A stretch of 25,284 nucleotides of DNA from the NCBI GenBank assembly GCA_028819775.1, contig JAPPKV010000331.1:1-25284 (forward strand), read 5' to 3'. A model generated the notes under the pieces. That model had not been told where the DNA came from. It searched no databases and was given only the letters and a program-made list of their open reading frames with translations. Below, in pieces: positions 16,400 through 24,127 of the stretch. Source of the stretch: Gammaproteobacteria bacterium (GTDB lineage: Bacteria; Pseudomonadota; Gammaproteobacteria; Pseudomonadales; Azotimanducaceae_A). A program made the translations under genes and the position numbers. Every line of letters begins with the position of its first letter. Within the stretch, counting starts at the first letter, position 1.

Positions 16400-17353
16400 G
16401 TGGTGTCACCAACCGAGGACACAGACAAGCGCCAGGTCGAAGACCCAGCTGCGCCCCCCGTAGTCGATGTCCACGGCACGCCGGTGGTCACGGAATACCT
16501 CCGTGCGTTGCGCCCACACCAATGGGTCAAGAACGCCTTGGTGTTGGTGGCTCCGGTCGCGGCACACGCTGTGGATCCGGTCTCCTACCTTTGGGCGGCG
16601 GGTGCGTTCGTGGTCATGTCGCTGGTCGCCTCGGCTGGCTATGTACTCAACGACATCGTCGACGTCGATCACGATCGCGAACACCCTTCGAAGCGGCAAC
16701 GGCCATTGGCAGCGGGGAAGGTCCGCGTTGTCCCCATGGCAGCAGTGGGCTCGACGCTGGCAGCCGTGGGTGTCGCTGCATCGTTCTTGATGTCGGTTGG
16801 CATGGGAGCGTGCGTAGTTCTCTACCTTGTGCTGGCGGTCGCCTATTCGCTACGGCTAAAGCGCGCAATCATCATTGATGTGATCGTGCTGGCATCGCTC
16901 TACGTGATTCGGGTGGTGGCCGGAGGTGTCGCGGTGGCGATACCGGTGTCGCCTTGGCTGCTGGCGTTCTCCCTGTTCACATTCGTGTCGCTCGCAATCG
17001 TCAAGCGGCGGACGGAACTGGCCAACGTGGCAGAGGGCCGTCAAGAGGCCGTGTTGGGCCGAGGCTACATCGCGAAGGATGCGAGTGTGGTGACAATGTT
17101 GGGGGCAGCCAGCACTATCGGCGGCGTGATCGTGCTCGCGCTGTATGTCCAAAGCCCCGAGGTGGCGATGCGCTACGATCGACCGGAACTCCTTAGGCTG
17201 GTATGCCCTGTGCTCCTCTACTGGCTCGGTCGGTTGCTCCTGCTCGCCAACCGGGGTGCCGTGGACGACGATCCGGTGATGTTCGCAGTTCGCGACAGGA
17301 CTAGCTGGCTGGCCGGTTTGCTTGCGGTCGCAATCGTGGCCGTCGCGATTTGA
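16400..17353 (+). CDS. UbiA-family phosphoribosyl-polyprenyl-phosphate synthase
   Basis: The 317-residue membrane protein belongs to the UbiA prenyltransferase superfamily, in the subgroup that joins polyprenyl phosphate and PRPP (Rv3806c-type). LRPHQWVKNALVLVAPVAA opens the domain at about 35-53. The first Asp-rich motif is NDIVDVDHDREH at 84-95, followed by KRQRPLAAG. The second region, YSLRLKRAIIIDVIVL with LYVIRVVAGG, lies at about 150-178. About eight to nine hydrophobic helices are present. The RPHQWVKN start and the DprE1/DprE2-like genes immediately downstream point to 5-phosphoribosyl-polyprenyl phosphate rather than a quinone. The start is GTG at 16400, with a second GTG as the next codon. 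GGGA is 11 bases upstream. The separate phosphatase of the mycobacterial pathway is not seen here. Confidence 0.88.
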   Translation: MVSPTEDTDKRQVEDPAAPPVVDVHGTPVVTEYLRALRPHQWVKNALVLVAPVAAHAVDPVSYLWAAGAFVVMSLVASAGYVLNDIVDVDHDREHPSKRQRPLAAGKVRVVPMAAVGSTLAAVGVAASFLMSVGMGACVVLYLVLAVAYSLRLKRAIIIDVIVLASLYVIRVVAGGVAVAIPVSPWLLAFSLFTFVSLAIVKRRTELANVAEGRQEAVLGRGYIAKDASVVTMLGAASTIGGVIVLALYVQSPEVAMRYDRPELLRLVCPVLLYWLGRLLLLANRGAVDDDPVMFAVRDRTSWLAGLLAVAIVAVAI

Positions 17354-17405
17354 CCGCCCACGTCGCCAGCGTCTGTTTGCACCTGGCCATGGCGCACTGG
17401 CGGGC

Positions 17406-18743
17406 ATGATGCGGGCGACGCACCTATCGGGCTGGGGGCGTTATCCGATTCGCGAATGTCGGGTCGCCACTCTGCGCCGGGAGGAGCAGTTGGCGGAGTG
17501 GTCGCAAACCAAGACGTTGATTGCGCGCGGGAATGGTCGATCCTACGGCGATGCGGCGCTCAACCCGGAAATGACGCTGTCGATGCTCGCGATGGATCGA
17601 TTACTCGCCTTCGATGCGAGTTGCGGAGTATTGAGCTGCGAGGCCGGTGTGCTGCTCGCCGACTTGTTGCGAGTCTATGCGCCCCAGGGGTGGTTTCCTC
17701 CGGTCGTGCCGGGGACGGCGGACGTAACGGTTGGCGGCATGATCGCCGCTGACGTCCATGGCAAGAACCATCACCGGGATGGTTCGTTCGGTGACCACGT
17801 CGAGTCGTTCCGCTTGGCCGGGGGCAACGGCGATGTCCTGACCTGCAGCCGCGAGGAGAACCCGGATCTCTTCCGAGCCACCGTCGGCGGCATGGGATTG
17901 ACGGGGGTCGTTCTGTCGGCGCGTTTTCGAATGTGCAGGATCGAGTCTGAGCATGTCCGAACCGAGACCTTGGGCACGCCGGACCTTGACGCGACGATGG
18001 AGACGCTCGCGGCATCGAATGACTGGCGCTACAGCGTCGCTTGGCTCGATGGAAGTGCAAAAGGCGGAAACTTGGGGCGCGGGCTGGTCTCACGTGGCGA
18101 TTTCGCGACACGCGACGACCTCTCAGGCCAGTCTTCAGCTTACCGTTCTCGTGCTCCGGTAAGTCGGCAACTACCGACACCGGCGCTGCTGTCCGGCGCA
18201 CTCAATCCTGGGTCGGTTCGTCTGTTCGATGCGCTCTACAACCGGGTAGGTCGCTTTCGAAAGGGTCCGCGACTGGTTCACCATACGTCGTTCTTCTTTC
18301 CCTTGGACCGCCTTCAGCAGTGGAACCGACTGTACGGACGTCGCGGATTCGTCCAGTACCAGTGCGTTCTGCCCGTTTCGCAGAGTTCGCACGGCCTCCG
18401 GGCCATTCTGGAGCGCGTGGCGGCGTCGGACCACATCGCCTACCTTGCCGTTCTCAAGCTGCTTGGACCGCAAGGCGAAGGGATGCTGTCGTTCCCGCTG
18501 TCGGGGTACACGCTCGCGCTGGACTTCCCGATGCGCCCCGGTACGCTGGAACTCTTGGATTCGCTTGACGACATCACCACGGCGCACGGCGGGCGCGTCT
18601 ACCTGGCGAAGGATGCGCGCTGCCGACCGGACCACGTGCAGGAGTCCTACGCCGACCTCCCATCTTTTATAGACGTACGCCAAGGTGCGACTAGCGGCAC
18701 CCGTGAGTTCTCATCGGTCATGTCGCGGCGGCTGGGGCTATGA
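17406..18743 (+). CDS. dprE1: Decaprenylphosphoryl-ribose 2'-oxidase-like FAD enzyme
   Basis: The 445-residue protein matches DprE1, the FAD oxidase that converts polyprenyl-phosphoryl-ribose to the 2'-keto intermediate. The FAD-binding segment ARGNGRSYGDAALN lies near 40-53, GGMIAADVHGKNHHRDGSFG near 111-130, and TVGGMGLTG near 160. The C-terminal part VYLAKDARC carries Lys at 402, which aligns with the catalytic Lys418 of the M. tuberculosis enzyme. At the position of its Cys387, the target of benzothiazinones, this protein has Ala371 (GYTLALDFP). The spacing between the two residues is identical (31). I chose ATG 17406, with ATG 17409 next; the frame is open further upstream into the UbiA gene but without a likely start. 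The stop overlaps the next gene in ATGA. Confidence 0.92.
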   Translation: MMRATHLSGWGRYPIRECRVATLRREEQLAEWSQTKTLIARGNGRSYGDAALNPEMTLSMLAMDRLLAFDASCGVLSCEAGVLLADLLRVYAPQGWFPPVVPGTADVTVGGMIAADVHGKNHHRDGSFGDHVESFRLAGGNGDVLTCSREENPDLFRATVGGMGLTGVVLSARFRMCRIESEHVRTETLGTPDLDATMETLAASNDWRYSVAWLDGSAKGGNLGRGLVSRGDFATRDDLSGQSSAYRSRAPVSRQLPTPALLSGALNPGSVRLFDALYNRVGRFRKGPRLVHHTSFFFPLDRLQQWNRLYGRRGFVQYQCVLPVSQSSHGLRAILERVAASDHIAYLAVLKLLGPQGEGMLSFPLSGYTLALDFPMRPGTLELLDSLDDITTAHGGRVYLAKDARCRPDHVQESYADLPSFIDVRQGATSGTREFSSVMSRRLGL

Positions 18744-19492
18744 GTCGAAGCAGTCGTCGCAATTCCGGGACGGCCCTGGTAGTGGGGGCGACCGGAGACA
18801 TTGGTCGGGCCATCGCACGCAGGCTGGGTCGCGACGGTTGGGAACTTCAGCTCGCCGCTCGTGATCCGGCGCAACTCGAAGCGGAAGCACAAGACCTCCG
18901 CCTCCGCGGCATCTCGGTATCAGCGCACGAGTGCGACCTACTGAACGAGGATGGTGGCGTCTCGCTGATCGACGCGCTGCCAGCCACGCCCGATGTCGCC
19001 GTGTGTACCGTCGGAGTACTGGGCGATCAGTCCGATGCGGAGACAGACTGGCGAGCCGCCGAACGCGTCATGCGGACGAACTACCTCGGCCCGGCGCTGT
19101 TGATGGGCGCATTGGCGAACCGATTCGAGCAGCGGGGGCACGGCACACTCGTCGGAATAGGCTCGATCGCCGGCGAACGCGGCAGGCGCTCGAACTACGC
19201 CTACGGATCCGCCAAAAGCGGGTTCACTACCTTCCTCTCGGGCCTTCGCAGCCGACTCTTGCGCTCCGGCGTCCATGTGGTCACGGTCAAGCCCGGGTAC
19301 GTTCGAACGAGGATGACGGACCACTTGGAGCTGCCGGCATTGCTCACGGCCGAGCCGGAGGATGTTGCCGAAGCGATCGCACGGGCGATCAGAAAGCGGC
19401 GCGACGTCGTGTTCGTCGGCCGCTTGTGGCGACCCGTGGCATTCGTCGTGCGTGCGATGCCCGAGTCGATCTTCAAGCGAATATCGCTGTAG
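18740..19492 (+). CDS. dprE2: Decaprenylphosphoryl-2-keto-pentose reductase-like SDR
   Basis: The 250-residue classical short-chain dehydrogenase most likely reduces the keto intermediate made by the preceding enzyme, yielding polyprenyl-phospho-D-arabinose. GATGDIG at 16-22 binds the cofactor. The catalytic triad residues Ser142, Tyr155 and Lys159 are in GIGSIAGERGRRSNYAYGSAK order. VVTVKPGYVRTRMTDHL follows, and the C-terminus ends PESIFKRISL, as in DprE2-like proteins. The ATG lies inside the stop of the preceding gene (ATGA), so the pair is translationally coupled. Length agrees with the family. SDRs are diverse, and the specific assignment rests mainly on the DprE1 partner and UbiA neighbour. 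Confidence 0.88.
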   Translation: MSRSSRRNSGTALVVGATGDIGRAIARRLGRDGWELQLAARDPAQLEAEAQDLRLRGISVSAHECDLLNEDGGVSLIDALPATPDVAVCTVGVLGDQSDAETDWRAAERVMRTNYLGPALLMGALANRFEQRGHGTLVGIGSIAGERGRRSNYAYGSAKSGFTTFLSGLRSRLLRSGVHVVTVKPGYVRTRMTDHLELPALLTAEPEDVAEAIARAIRKRRDVVFVGRLWRPVAFVVRAMPESIFKRISL

Positions 19493-19505
19493 GGGCAACG
19501 AGGGG

Positions 19506-21062
19506 ATGAACAACAGTCCAACGCACCCCCACAACCGTTTGCATGCGCTCAGGCGGGTAGATCCGGTAATCCTCGGCATCTTGGTCTTGGCTTTGGTTGC
19601 CGGCCTGCTCGTAGTGATTCGTACCTGGGAGTTTGGGATCGGATTGAGCCCGGATTCGGTTCACTACGTGTCGATGGCCCGAGCGCTGGGGACGGATGAA
19701 GGCCCGCATCTACGCCCCACGTGGCCACCTTTGTTTGTGCTGCTCCTGGCGGCGCCGCGGGTAGTTGGTGTCGACCCTATCGACGCAGCCGCGGTTCTCA
19801 ATCCGTCGATCCTGGTTTGCATCTGCCTCGTCTCCGGTTGTTGGTTCTATCGCCGGACGAATTCGGGGCTCGTAAGCGTCGTTGTGACGGCTGCGCTGGC
19901 GTTTTCGATCCCGTTGACACGGGTCTCGAGTTCCGTGTGGACGGAACCGTTGTTTGTGCTGCTCACCGTCTGTTCGCTCGCGCTGCTCGACAGCCACCTC
20001 AGGAACGACTCCCTCAAAGTCCTGATGCTCGCCGCGCTGTTCGCAGCGTTCGCGTGTCTCACCCGTTACGCCGGTATCGCGCTGTTGGCGAGTACGGTGC
20101 TGATCTTGTTGAGCAAGCCGCAGGTGACGCTGCGGAAGAGAGTTGTCCAAGCGCTCTCCTACTCGGTAATCGCGGCGTTGCCGGTGTGCCTCTGGTTGCT
20201 GCGGAACCACCTCCTGTCGGAGACGTTTGTCGGCGGTAGAACGGCGGGGATCTGGTCGTTTGCCGACAACGCCGAGCGCGCCGTCCTGACTCTTGGTGCA
20301 TGGGCGTTGCCTTGGGGGAGGCGGGATCAGGGTCTGGAGCTGCTGATCCCCGGGGTCCCATTGTTGGCCGTGGTGGGGTTCGCTTTGGCTTGGGTATGGT
20401 CGTCGTCACGAAGTCGCGGTGTTCGAGAGACGATCTCGTGCTTGAAGCTGTCCGATCCATTCGCCCGGGTCCTGGCCGTTTATGCAATGGTCTATGTCGC
20501 GTTCATCCTTACGGTGTCTACGGCTATTCGCATCGACCCGATCAACGACCGGCTTCTTGTGCCCTGCTTCGTGCCGTTGGCCCTGCTCGCCGGATTCGCG
20601 GTGGAAAGGTTGATCGCGATGTCGAAACGCGATCACGGTGAGCGCTTTGGCGTCGCGTTTGCCATCGCGGTCGTTATGTTTGCGGCGTCGCACGTGGCAG
20701 CCTACATCCCTGAGCTGCGGTTCGCGGCATACAAGGGGCACGGCTACGCCTCCCGGACATGGGAAACGTCGGCGTCGATTTCATGGATACGGCGTACGGA
20801 CGCGCAGCGGTTGCTGACGAACCGGTGGGATGCTCTCCATCTGCTCGTTCCTGAAGTTGCCGTCGAGTCGCTGCCTCGGAACGAGGCGGAGCTAGCCGCC
20901 ATCGTGTCGTCTATTGGCGAACGACGTGTGGTCTGGTTCCACGGCACGAGTTATCCCTACGACCTGACAGAGCTGTCGTCGGATCTGGGCCTGGGGAAGG
21001 TTGTGGAGTTCGACGACGGTGTCGTCTTCGAGGTTCGCCAGCCACGTGGAACGACACGATAG
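19506..21062 (+). CDS. GT-C membrane glycosyltransferase (ArnT/PMT-like)
   Basis: The 518-residue protein has about ten hydrophobic segments beginning at ~19-38. The first periplasmic loop carries GLSPDSVHYVSMARALG with Asp50, followed by LRPTWPPLFVLLLA. This is the typical GT-C pattern (an acidic residue in loop 1, then a P-x-x-P/F segment) of enzymes using polyprenyl-phosphate sugars. The C-terminal ~100 residues are soluble and probably periplasmic. Because the preceding three genes should make polyprenyl-phospho-arabinose, this protein is the natural candidate arabinosyltransferase; that is inference, and the acceptor is unknown. The ATG at 19506 has GGGG runs just upstream. An earlier in-frame start would lie inside the SDR gene and is unlikely. 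It starts 13 bases after the reductase and ends 10 bases before the next gene. Confidence 0.8.
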   Translation: MNNSPTHPHNRLHALRRVDPVILGILVLALVAGLLVVIRTWEFGIGLSPDSVHYVSMARALGTDEGPHLRPTWPPLFVLLLAAPRVVGVDPIDAAAVLNPSILVCICLVSGCWFYRRTNSGLVSVVVTAALAFSIPLTRVSSSVWTEPLFVLLTVCSLALLDSHLRNDSLKVLMLAALFAAFACLTRYAGIALLASTVLILLSKPQVTLRKRVVQALSYSVIAALPVCLWLLRNHLLSETFVGGRTAGIWSFADNAERAVLTLGAWALPWGRRDQGLELLIPGVPLLAVVGFALAWVWSSSRSRGVRETISCLKLSDPFARVLAVYAMVYVAFILTVSTAIRIDPINDRLLVPCFVPLALLAGFAVERLIAMSKRDHGERFGVAFAIAVVMFAASHVAAYIPELRFAAYKGHGYASRTWETSASISWIRRTDAQRLLTNRWDALHLLVPEVAVESLPRNEAELAAIVSSIGERRVVWFHGTSYPYDLTELSSDLGLGKVVEFDDGVVFEVRQPRGTTR

Positions 21063-21072
21063 TCGGACTGCT

Positions 21073-22578
21073 ATGGGACGTCGTTGGACACGGGTGTTGA
21101 GGCAAGCGCGACGGATCCGCGATCTCACGACAGCCGTGATGTTCGTCGGTTGGTTCGGCAACAGGCTAAAGGGGTGGTTGCGGCAGACGCTGTTGGGCCT
21201 GAACAAGGTGAGAGCGACAACGGCTAGGAGAACGGTCGCGCTCGGCATCGAGGTTGCTGTCGCCGGCAAGTTGTCGCGGGCCGTATTCCGGGACTTCGTG
21301 GCACCTCCGCGTCGCCATGAGTTCAATCATGTCGACGTATTGCTGGCTGACACGGAGGCAGACGTGAGCGGTCAGCACCTGCCGGCAGTCGTACTGTCAG
21401 AGCATCTGCAACTCTCCGTCCCCGCCTTCGATCCTGCATCGTTCAACCCGATAGGGTGGGAACGGGACGTCAATGACCGGATCGGCGCCCTCGGGTCGCC
21501 ACGACTGTTGCCGACGGGAGTCACCGCCGACCTCACGGTGCCATTAGCCGATCTAGAGAAAGCCCGGCGGTGTCACCACCTAATCGACGTTCAAGGTTTT
21601 CATCAGAGCACCGTGGAACGGGCCGGGGCACTAGTACGCCTGGCCGCGAGTGGCATTCCAGTTCATCTGGCCGATCGTGGTGACGAACTCGAACCACTGT
21701 TGGGAGCCGAGTTGCATCGTCTGATGAAGTCGGACATTCATGGCAAGGGGGCGACCGAGCGGGAGCTACTGAGCATCGCGCTTAGACGAGCCGCGTTCCG
21801 CGATCACACCCTTCGAACCCGAGCCCGGCAAGTGAGTCGAATCGCCGGGCTTGACCTTGCACCAGAACCGACGGTGTCCGTCCTGCTCGCGACGAAGCGG
21901 CCCACTCACCTCGACCAAGCATTGCAGAACATTGCAAGGCAGACCTACAAACCGCTGGAGGTGGTAATTGCGCTCCACGGCGACGGATTCGAAGACGCTG
22001 CCGTGGACCGCGCCATCGCCCAACTAAACATGCCCGTGACCGTCCGGCGCGTTGATGGATCGGCACCGTTGGGCCTGGTGTTGCGCATCGCCACCGATGC
22101 CGCGAACGGGGACTTCGTTACCAAGATGGACGATGATGACGTCTACGACGCGTTGCACATCGGCGACTTGATGATGGCGTACGAGTTCTCCGGGGCGGAA
22201 CTCGTCGGCAAATACCATGAAGTCAACTACCTCGCCGATTCGGACCAAACCGTGGAGGTCCAGCGCGGCTTGGGGGAAAGGTACGCCTTGCATGTCTCCG
22301 GGGCGGCCTTGCTGATGGCACGCCAAGACCTGTACCGGTTCGGGGGTTGGCAGCGAGTTCCGGGGCGCGAGGACAGCGCTTTGGCGGACGACGTGCTCCG
22401 AGGCGGTGGCACGGTCTATCGGACCCATGGCGCCGGTTTCGTTTGCATCCGCCATGGCCAGCACCACGGACACACCTGGGAGGCATCGGACGACTACCAG
22501 ACCGATCGTGCCGACGGTGTCCACGACGGGTGGTGTCCTTGGCTTGCTGGTATGCCCGATGCCCGGTTGCTTCTCTAG
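21073..22578 (+). CDS. Glycosyltransferase: GT-B-like half fused to GT2 domain
   Basis: The 501-residue protein is a paralogue of the enzymes at 6955 and 8561. Residues ~86-259 hold the shared module: VDVLLADTEADV, LSVPAFDP, FNPIGWERDVNDRIGALG, CHHLIDVQGFH, ERAGALVRLAASGIPVHLAD and RELLSIALRRAAFRDHTLR. Residues ~265-480 are GT2, with VSVLLATKRPTHLDQAL, VVIALHGDGFE, KMDDDDVYD near 350, REDSALADDVL and YRTHGAGFVCIRHG. A short N-terminal hydrophobic/basic stretch (TTAVMFVGWFGNRLKGW) may attach it to the membrane. The ATG at 21073 lies 10 bases after the GT-C stop with only a weak GGA ribosome site; translational coupling is likely. An earlier in-frame ATG at 21001 would overlap the GT-C gene. 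Confidence 0.84.
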   Translation: MGRRWTRVLRQARRIRDLTTAVMFVGWFGNRLKGWLRQTLLGLNKVRATTARRTVALGIEVAVAGKLSRAVFRDFVAPPRRHEFNHVDVLLADTEADVSGQHLPAVVLSEHLQLSVPAFDPASFNPIGWERDVNDRIGALGSPRLLPTGVTADLTVPLADLEKARRCHHLIDVQGFHQSTVERAGALVRLAASGIPVHLADRGDELEPLLGAELHRLMKSDIHGKGATERELLSIALRRAAFRDHTLRTRARQVSRIAGLDLAPEPTVSVLLATKRPTHLDQALQNIARQTYKPLEVVIALHGDGFEDAAVDRAIAQLNMPVTVRRVDGSAPLGLVLRIATDAANGDFVTKMDDDDVYDALHIGDLMMAYEFSGAELVGKYHEVNYLADSDQTVEVQRGLGERYALHVSGAALLMARQDLYRFGGWQRVPGREDSALADDVLRGGGTVYRTHGAGFVCIRHGQHHGHTWEASDDYQTDRADGVHDGWCPWLAGMPDARLLL

Positions 22579-22608
22579 GAATACATCCTGTCCGGGGGTT
22601 TGCTAGCC

Positions 22609-23523
22609 GTGCCGCGAAAACCACTACGCCCGTTCCGCTGGAGCTATGCGGACATGGTTCTGCATCGGGCGAAGCGGATCACGGAGGCGCGGGATGTCTG
22701 GTGGTTCCTGCGCTGGCTCGCGGGAGTGGCCCGACTCCGGTTTGGGCTAGGTTCCTCCGTGGCCCCGGAAGCTCGTTCCTATCAGCCGAGCGTGTCCATC
22801 ACGATGGCGACGAACCGACCGGAAACGGTTTCCTGGGCGGTGGACAATGTGCGACGGCAGAACTATCCGCACTTGGAGCTTGTTCTGGCACTCCACGGCG
22901 ATGGATTCGACGACGGAAGGGTCAACGCAGAGTTGGCACGCCTAGCCATCCCTGCCAAGGCCGTCCGCGTTGACGGCGCCGCCAACTTGGGAGACGCGCT
23001 TGCGGCCGCGACGGCGGAAGCGACGGGTGAATTGCTCACCAAGATGGACGACGACGACCTCTACGGGGCCGATCACATCCGTCAACTGGTTTCGGCCTGG
23101 CGGGAAACCGGCGCGCGGCTGGTGGGCAAACTGCCCGAGTGGACCTACCTTTGCGAACACAACGTCACGATACGGCGCTACAGCGGAACCCGGGCGCGAC
23201 ATCGCTACCGAATGTCGGGCGGCACGATGATGATCGCGCGCGCCGATTTCGATCGCATCGGCGGTTGGCGTTCCGTACCCCGAGGCGTCGACACATGGCT
23301 CCTAGACGACGTCATCGCGGGTGGGGGGATGGTCCACAGTGCGCCGGGTGGCGGCTACCTTGTGATTCGACACGGTCGAGGCCATACCAACGACCGGAAA
23401 GAGGAACACTACCTGGGCCTCGCGGAATCCGTCTGTGACGGTTGGCGTCCATCGCTGGCGGGTATCTCCGACGTTGCCGACGCCGGATCTTTTCCAGGTT
23501 TCGATTGCCGCAGCGCATCGTAG
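22609..23523 (+). CDS. GT2-family glycosyltransferase (single-domain paralogue)
   Basis: The protein is about 304 residues and is the short member of the local family. It lacks the GT-B-like half and goes from a ~60-residue N-terminus directly into the GT2 domain. VSITMATNRPETVSWAVDNV starts it, followed by LVLALHGDGFDD, KMDDDDLYGADHI near 144, SGGTMMIARADFDRIGGW and VDTWLLDDVIAGGG. Where its paralogues have YRTHG it reads HSAPGGGY, so the acceptor or product may differ. A GTG at 22609 has GGGGG about ten bases upstream; a TTG at 22600 is too close to that site to be preferred. It is the last gene of the plus-strand set. Its TAG stop lies within the palindromic element at 23520. Confidence 0.83.
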   Translation: MPRKPLRPFRWSYADMVLHRAKRITEARDVWWFLRWLAGVARLRFGLGSSVAPEARSYQPSVSITMATNRPETVSWAVDNVRRQNYPHLELVLALHGDGFDDGRVNAELARLAIPAKAVRVDGAANLGDALAAATAEATGELLTKMDDDDLYGADHIRQLVSAWRETGARLVGKLPEWTYLCEHNVTIRRYSGTRARHRYRMSGGTMMIARADFDRIGGWRSVPRGVDTWLLDDVIAGGGMVHSAPGGGYLVIRHGRGHTNDRKEEHYLGLAESVCDGWRPSLAGISDVADAGSFPGFDCRSAS

Positions 23524-23607
23524 GGGCGGGGTTTGTCCCTGCCCGTGTTCGTTTTCGACAAACGGGCCGAATGCGTCAGCGCGGGCGACCACAAGGGTCG
23601 CCCCTAC
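23520..23607. repeat. 88-bp palindromic intergenic element
   Basis: The element starts GTAGGGGCG (23520-23528) and ends with the exact complement CGCCCCTAC (23599-23607). Inside the left end, GGGCGGGG and CCCTGCCC pair with one mismatch. The right end GGGCGACC-ACAAG-GGTCGCCC is a perfect 8-bp hairpin. A third hairpin in the middle joins CCCGTGTTCG and CGACAAACGGG around TTTT, with one bulge. It sits exactly between convergent genes and contains the stop codon of the last glycosyltransferase. It resembles dispersed REP/MITE-like elements of environmental genomes and could also end transcription from both sides. Confidence 0.7.
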
Positions 23608-23611
23608 GGAG

Positions 23612-24127
23612 TCAGGATATTGCGTACCAAGCCATAAGGGCCGCGACGGCTGCCATCATCCCGGCAATCAAGTCGTCGCCCATGATGCCTAAACCGCCGG
23701 TGACGCGGGTATCGACCCAGGACGCAGGCCAAGGCTTGACGATGTCGGCGATCCGAAAGAGCACGAAGGCTGCGGCTACCCAGAGAATCGATTTCGGCAT
23801 GAACAGCAGGGCGAACCACATGCCGACCACCTCGTCGAGGACGATGGCCCGGTCGTCGCCAAGACCGTAGCGTTTCACGGCACTTTCGACGACCAACACG
23901 CTGAAGAAGAACACGGCGAACGCCGCAGCGGCCCGGATGGTGTAGTCCAAGTCGGCGAACACGAACCACCAGATTGCGGCACCGAGGACCGATCCGACCG
24001 TGCCCGGGGCGACCGGCGCGAAGCCGCAGCCAAATCCCGTCGCGAGCAACACCCGCGGGTCGCGAAGTTCGCGCCAAGTTAGCGCTACCGGGTCGCCGTT
24101 CCCGTTTGTCGGTCGTTCTGACGTCAC
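23612..24127 (-). CDS. pgpA: Phosphatidylglycerophosphatase A
   Basis: The 171-residue membrane enzyme removes phosphate from phosphatidylglycerol phosphate. The family motifs are FGCGFAPVAPGTVGSVLG near residue 30, IVLDEVVGMWFALLF near 90, ADIVKPWPASWVD and GGLGIMGDDLIAGM near 148. About four hydrophobic segments are visible. The start is GTG at 24127, whose GTGA overlaps the thiL stop; longer in-frame extensions would run inside thiL and are not expected. Length fits the family. It is the last gene of the conserved nusB-thiL-pgpA set and faces the glycosyltransferase genes across the palindromic element. Confidence 0.95.
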   Translation of the reverse strand: MTSERPTNGNGDPVALTWRELRDPRVLLATGFGCGFAPVAPGTVGSVLGAAIWWFVFADLDYTIRAAAAFAVFFFSVLVVESAVKRYGLGDDRAIVLDEVVGMWFALLFMPKSILWVAAAFVLFRIADIVKPWPASWVDTRVTGGLGIMGDDLIAGMMAAVAALMAWYAIS

